DNA of 25,573 bases from Setaria digitata (Eukaryota; Nematoda; Chromadorea; Rhabditida; Setariidae): positions 1 through 25,573 of the forward strand of contig RCAB01000699.1 in NCBI GenBank assembly GCA_003640385.1, read 5' to 3'. Made by a program: the position numbers and the translations under genes. The notes under the pieces are model-generated. The model saw only the letters and a program-made list of their open reading frames with translations. It ran no database searches and was not told the origin of the DNA. Of the stretch, positions 21,301 to 25,573 are shown piece by piece. Within the stretch, counting starts at the first letter, position 1. Each line of letters begins with the position of its first letter.

Positions 21301-22790
21301 AACATAAAATGTTTACTGAGAAAGAACGAATTAAAAATTCGAAACAAATTTTTTAATAATTTTAAATTTAAGCTGACATAGTAAAGTTCCAATAGTTTTC
21401 TTTTTTTCTTGTCAAGCTAAAAATTACTAAAAAAAAAATTGAAAAAATAGAAATATATATATATTTATATTTTTTTTTTGTTTTGAGAAAGGAAGAAAAA
21501 TAAATTAGCTATTCATTTGTAAATATTTTGGAAAAAAAAAAAAACTTATCTATATTTGAAAATATATTAGATTTTTTTTTTTCAATTCTATAAGAGAAAT
21601 GGAAAATTCAATTCTTTTTTTCTTTTTTTTTTTAATAATAAATTGGTCAATATCACGCAACGATTAATGGCACTTATCATGCATATTAAATTTCAAAATT
21701 TATTTCTGTATTGATATCGAAAAGAAACAAACGTCGATATCAATCATTACGACATTAAAATGTTAAATTTACTTAAATGAAATTCCGCATCTGCTAGAAA
21801 CTTTGCGACAGTTTAATTAAATAAGTGTAAGTAAAATTTCACTGAAAATATTTGACTTTTTTTTTTTTTTTTGAATAATTTTCAAAAGGTGATAAAAAAT
21901 GTAAAGGGGATTATGCACAAAATGAATAGTCCAATTAGTGCGCGATAAGTGTGATAATTATCACATAACTAATGCATGATAAGCTTTTGTTAATTTCATT
22001 CTCTTAAAAGAAGAAAAAAATAAATAAATAAAACTGATTTTGCTAGAGCTTGCAAGTTCTAGTAGTGTGAATTTAGAGTCTTAACATTCTCGACTAGCAC
22101 ATTCAACTACCTAAACTATATTTGACATTTTTCCTTATTGGCTAGAAAACGATCACGTCTTTTCAGCTCTAATAGATATTGTTTATAAATTAGATCGTAT
22201 CAACACATATCATTTTAATCATTCTCAAAATGATTTTCAACAATTTTTTTTTTTTTTTTTGGGAAAATTCAAAAGAAAAAAGAAAAAACCTTCAAACAAA
22301 AAAAAAAAATTCAACCAGCATTAATCAGTTTTAAACTTATTAACCTTTTTTGAAATAATCTCAATCAATAGCAATTATCTAGCTTTTAATAGATTTTAAA
22401 CTTAGTCGTTTCTCTCGTTGCACAAAGGGCAAATAACACTTATCTTTTCATTTTTCAAAAAAGAAAAAAGAAGTTGTTCTAAATTTTTTCTATTTTTGTA
22501 AATTGAAAATAAGCACGAAAATTAAAAAAAAAAAAAAAAAAAGTTATTATATTCTTGCATTTTTAGCTTCTCGAAATGTTAAAAAGAATACATTTCTGTT
22601 GTCTGGAGGAAACAGTGCTTGCAACAAAAATTTCATTTTATTTGTTTGCATTGAAATTCAAAAATTGACTTTAACAATTTTTGTTAAAACTTTTGCAATT
22701 TATACCACTTCCCTTTTTAATTCTATCTTAAAATTTAATTTCAAATGACAAAACCTCTTCAGTACTACCAAAAAAAAAAAAAAAAAAAAA
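18341..22790. other. gene desert rich in A and T homopolymers
   Basis: About 4.4 kb with A or T runs of ten or more bases at short intervals and no reading frame of convincing composition. Small palindromes are present: AGTTAATTAACT at 19206-19217, an 11-bp-arm hairpin at 21710-21744, and TGTGATAATTATCACA at 21950-21965. No transposase, tRNA or family-level similarity was seen. Confidence 0.5.
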
Positions 22791-22989
22791 AGGCAAAATA
22801 AAAAATCGAACAGCCACATAAATTTAATGCCTACATTTACTTTCATATAAACATTAATACTAAATTTATATCACTGTTGCTGCAAATATTAAATATTATG
22901 TTATTTATCACTTTATCATGATTATTATCATTATTGATTATTACTATTATATTATTATAGTTGTTATTATATCTACTGTAATTGTCACT

Positions 22990-23260
22990 ATTTATTGCTA
23001 TTTTCGCAAGGATATTATCATCGAAAATCAATAGAAAGAGCTCAAAAGATTGAACTAGGCCAGATTGCATATATCGAAGTTAATATAAGCAGCCTTCCCA
23101 ACGCATCACGTTTCTCCCGGTCCCTTGGCTCATCTATCGAATGCTTAACTTCTAATTGTGCCTTTGCTATAAGATATTCCTTGCTGATTCCCAGTGCCCA
23201 GAATTACTCTTTCAATTTCAAGCAAAGTTCGATCGGATACTCTTGATGGGCAGAAAAGTT
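22990..23260. other. higher-complexity island, possible exon remnant
   Basis: This 270-base segment lacks the homopolymers around it and is richer in G+C. The minus strand has two overlapping coding-like frames: one with SDRTLLEIERVILGTG and, shifted, one with KEYLIAKAQLEVKHSIDE. The + strand has an 83-codon open frame from 22995 (CTG/TTG-type start). I recognise no family. It could be an exon of a gene with long introns, a frameshifted pseudogene, or non-coding DNA. Confidence 0.25.
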
Positions 23261-25573
23261 CACAAAAATAACTTCTGACAAAGTTTGCGCAAATTGTACA
23301 AATAATGAAATTTGCGACAATTAATTTTGTAAAAACACTGAAGTTATTTTTTAAAAGTGTTATTATTATAGATGGAAAGAGAGATGAATAAGATAGTAAA
23401 CAGTAATGGATGGAATGGATATAGAAAATGATAACTGGGCCAAATGAGGAGAAGGGAATGAATTAGATAAGTGACAGCCATTCAGGCATGGTAACACACA
23501 ATCTAGATATGGCTTTGAGCCCAGACAGATGACATTATTCTGTTAATTAGTGAAGGCTTGGCTATGTCAGCGAATATTCGTAGACATAGTAGTTAAAGAT
23601 ATAGATAGATATACACAGTTTGTATATAAATCAACATCCTTCTAGGCCTCTGAGCATGCCTGTAATTGGCTGTTTGTTCAGCGTAAGATAAATTAAATAG
23701 CCTTATTAGTAGTCCATTATTAAATTGCTTCTTTTTCTGTTTCTTCTAATTGTAATAATTGTTAGGCACACTTTCTTATCACAATCTCTTTTATATTTCA
23801 TAAATTTTCCAATCAAATTCATTGTAATTGAGTGAAGTGAACATGAAATAGGAAGAAGTATGACAAAAAAGAAGGTTCATGTCCACAGTTTCAAATTAGA
23901 AGCACGTGATGAAGATAATTCCTTCAGAATCTTTTTTTTTTTTTGTATTCTAGTATCAGTAAGCAGTTTAAACATTCTCGTGCTAATAATAAGCAATTTT
24001 GCGGTAACATATTTTGATTATTTGATAATCCGAAAGCAAATAAGAGTGATAACAATAACAATAATAATAACTATATTAATAGAAATAATAGCACCAATAA
24101 ATAGTAACAAATTAATAATTTTTAAATTAACATTATCACTATTAATGATAATAATAGGGTAATAAAAATTCATATAATAGTATTGTTTGGAACAGCTGCA
24201 ATAATCATAAGAATAAAGCTAATTATTAGTATTATAATTGGTAGTAATATTAATATTGAAAATTATAATGACAATAATGTATAACAGTATAATAATTAAA
24301 AAGAAATAATAAAATCAATAGTTATCTAGTGCTATAGCCATTAGCTATTGTTGATTTAAATTAAATGGAAAAGCTAATAAATGATAAGGTATGATAAGAT
24401 AAGAAAAGGAAATGATGAGTTCTGCTGACAACTAGAGCAAATGAAAAATTGTCAAGTAAAAATACTCAAGTTAGTTTTGGCTCATTAAGTCATCCAACTA
24501 ATATTCTCGGAACAAGCCAGGAAAACTGGCATCTTTCAACAAAGCTCTTTGTATGCTCCTTCCTAGACTAGGTGATTAAGAGAAAGAGAGAGAGAGAGCG
24601 AGAGAGGAATGTGTTCATCTCTACAAGTAACACTATAATTAAGAATATTAGCGCTAATGAGATGCCTTTTAGGTCTAATATTAGTGAGAATCCTAGCTTA
24701 ACACATCCTACCACTAAGGACACTTATGTCTAATTCCTACTCACAACCTAAACAATTCACTAGGAAGACTGTCTTCTTCTGCCTCTCTCTGAAAAGTGCA
24801 ATTTTAAAATTTATTTTCAACTTTTGAAATTTATTATCAGTGGAACTAAACTGTTCTTTCCTTTTTCTTTGTCTCAAACAAAACTAGGCAATAAGTAGTA
24901 AGATAGACGTCACTTTCAGCTCAGATGATATCAATCCGGGTAGTAGTACCACCTGCTAATTTTGTACCTTATCAATATGCAAGCCATTTTGTACCTTATC
25001 AATGTAAGCCGGAATCTTGCATGAGATGTTGATGTTGAGCCTGGCGATGACCACTTGTTCGATGCCAAGATTGATTGCTCAAAATGGTGATATCAGAATC
25101 AGGCTAGTTAGCTGTGCACTAATTGGCTACGATAACAGAATCAAACTAATAATTAATGATAGTGAAGTCAATTGTAGTGCGATAAATATTTGGATTTATG
25201 ACTAATTTACACTAATTACTTGTGCCGAAAATGACATGAGACTAATAAAATAATGATAGTTTGTCGATTCTGATGCTCGCTTAGACTACAAAATGCGTTT
25301 GCCCTTGAATGGTCCAATAAATGTAGGCTCGGATCCGCTTCTGCTTATTTATGGCCATGACATTGGACCTATTGAAGCACTCAATTTTCAGACAAAAAGA
25401 AAAAAAAAAAAACAAAACCCTTCGACCTTCACTTTCAGAAATCCATCAATTTTATGTGATCAAAAGCAATTTCCAATAAATCAATAATCAATCATTCAAA
25501 TCGATAATCCCACATAAGATTAAAGGTATTGTCGTGAGGGATGCAGTGCTAATTTGGTGTTTAAATGAGGAGA
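23261..25573. other. A/T-rich region, no gene recognised
   Basis: Mixed sequence: AAT/ATA-rich DNA at about 24040-24330, a GA microsatellite at about 24581-24606, a short tandem duplication at 24959-25010, and more complex DNA from about 24900 to the end with short open frames of no recognisable content. No splice-supported gene could be built. Confidence 0.45.
24959..25010. repeat. short tandem duplication (27/25 bp)
   Basis: ATTTTGTACCTTATCAAT occurs at 24959 and again at 24986, each followed by a GTAAGCC- or GCAAGCC-like end; the second copy is two bases shorter. Confidence 0.85.

Noticed and set aside
23860..24162. 100-codon + strand frame with hydrophobic residues
   Set aside because: Its second half is translation of AAT/ATA-rich repeats (Ile-rich), typical of non-coding A/T DNA.
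1..25573. tRNA, known microRNA, spliced-leader RNA, transposon or CRISPR
   Set aside because: By eye I found no tRNA B-box, SL1 sequence, familiar microRNA seed context, transposase motif or regular spacer array; a covariance-model search would be more sensitive.

Overview
The window looks like nuclear DNA of a nematode, most likely a parasitic one; a spirurid/filarial-type genome is my inference from the strong A+T bias and gene structure, not proven. The evidence is many short introns with GT..TTTTCAG-type borders, a TDP-43 gene of TDP-1 length, a nematode-style BATH (MATH-BTB) gene, a bestrophin, and start codons lying directly behind 3' splice sites, as expected for spliced-leader trans-splicing. 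There is no operon of bacterial type and no CRISPR. I recognised no tRNA, rRNA or transposase. Three single N bases mark draft-assembly joins.

Layout. 1-320: 14-bp A/T minisatellite and intron-like DNA. 322-2615 (+): 3' seven exons of a MATH-BTB (SPOP/BATH) Cullin-3 adaptor gene, 5' end missing. 3319-5654 (-): complete seven-exon TDP-43 orthologue (tdp-1), convergent with the BATH gene; the two 3' ends share a duplicated poly(A)-signal segment. 5655-7233: divergent intergenic region with a dense RTCAT cluster near tdp-1. 7234-9672 (+): nine-exon gene for a one-pass membrane protein of the C1orf43/NICE-3 family. 10331-13187 (-): eight-exon bestrophin chloride-channel gene, convergent with the previous one. 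14332-16021 (-): six-exon Ras-family GTPase (DIRAS-like, CIIT CaaX box) with a GC-AG intron and a (CA)n tract next to its ATG. 16060-25573: about 9.5 kb in which I find no convincing gene, dominated by homopolymers and ATT/AAT-rich DNA.

The gene models were built by hand from reading-frame continuity, splice sites and family conservation. In four genes every junction keeps frame: 400 aa TDP-1, 289 aa C1orf43-like, 269 aa GTPase, and 356 aa of the BATH protein. The bestrophin (417 aa) also keeps frame, but one 3' splice site reads CG where AG is required. The genes are functionally unrelated (ubiquitylation adaptor, RNA processing, membrane trafficking/phagocytosis, anion channel, small GTPase), so I see no joint pathway.

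I did not find a clear new biological system. The most notable signals are repeated local tandem duplications (some assembly artefacts, some decayed exon relics), the broken bestrophin splice acceptor, the GC-AG intron inside the P-loop, and the RTCAT cluster upstream of tdp-1.
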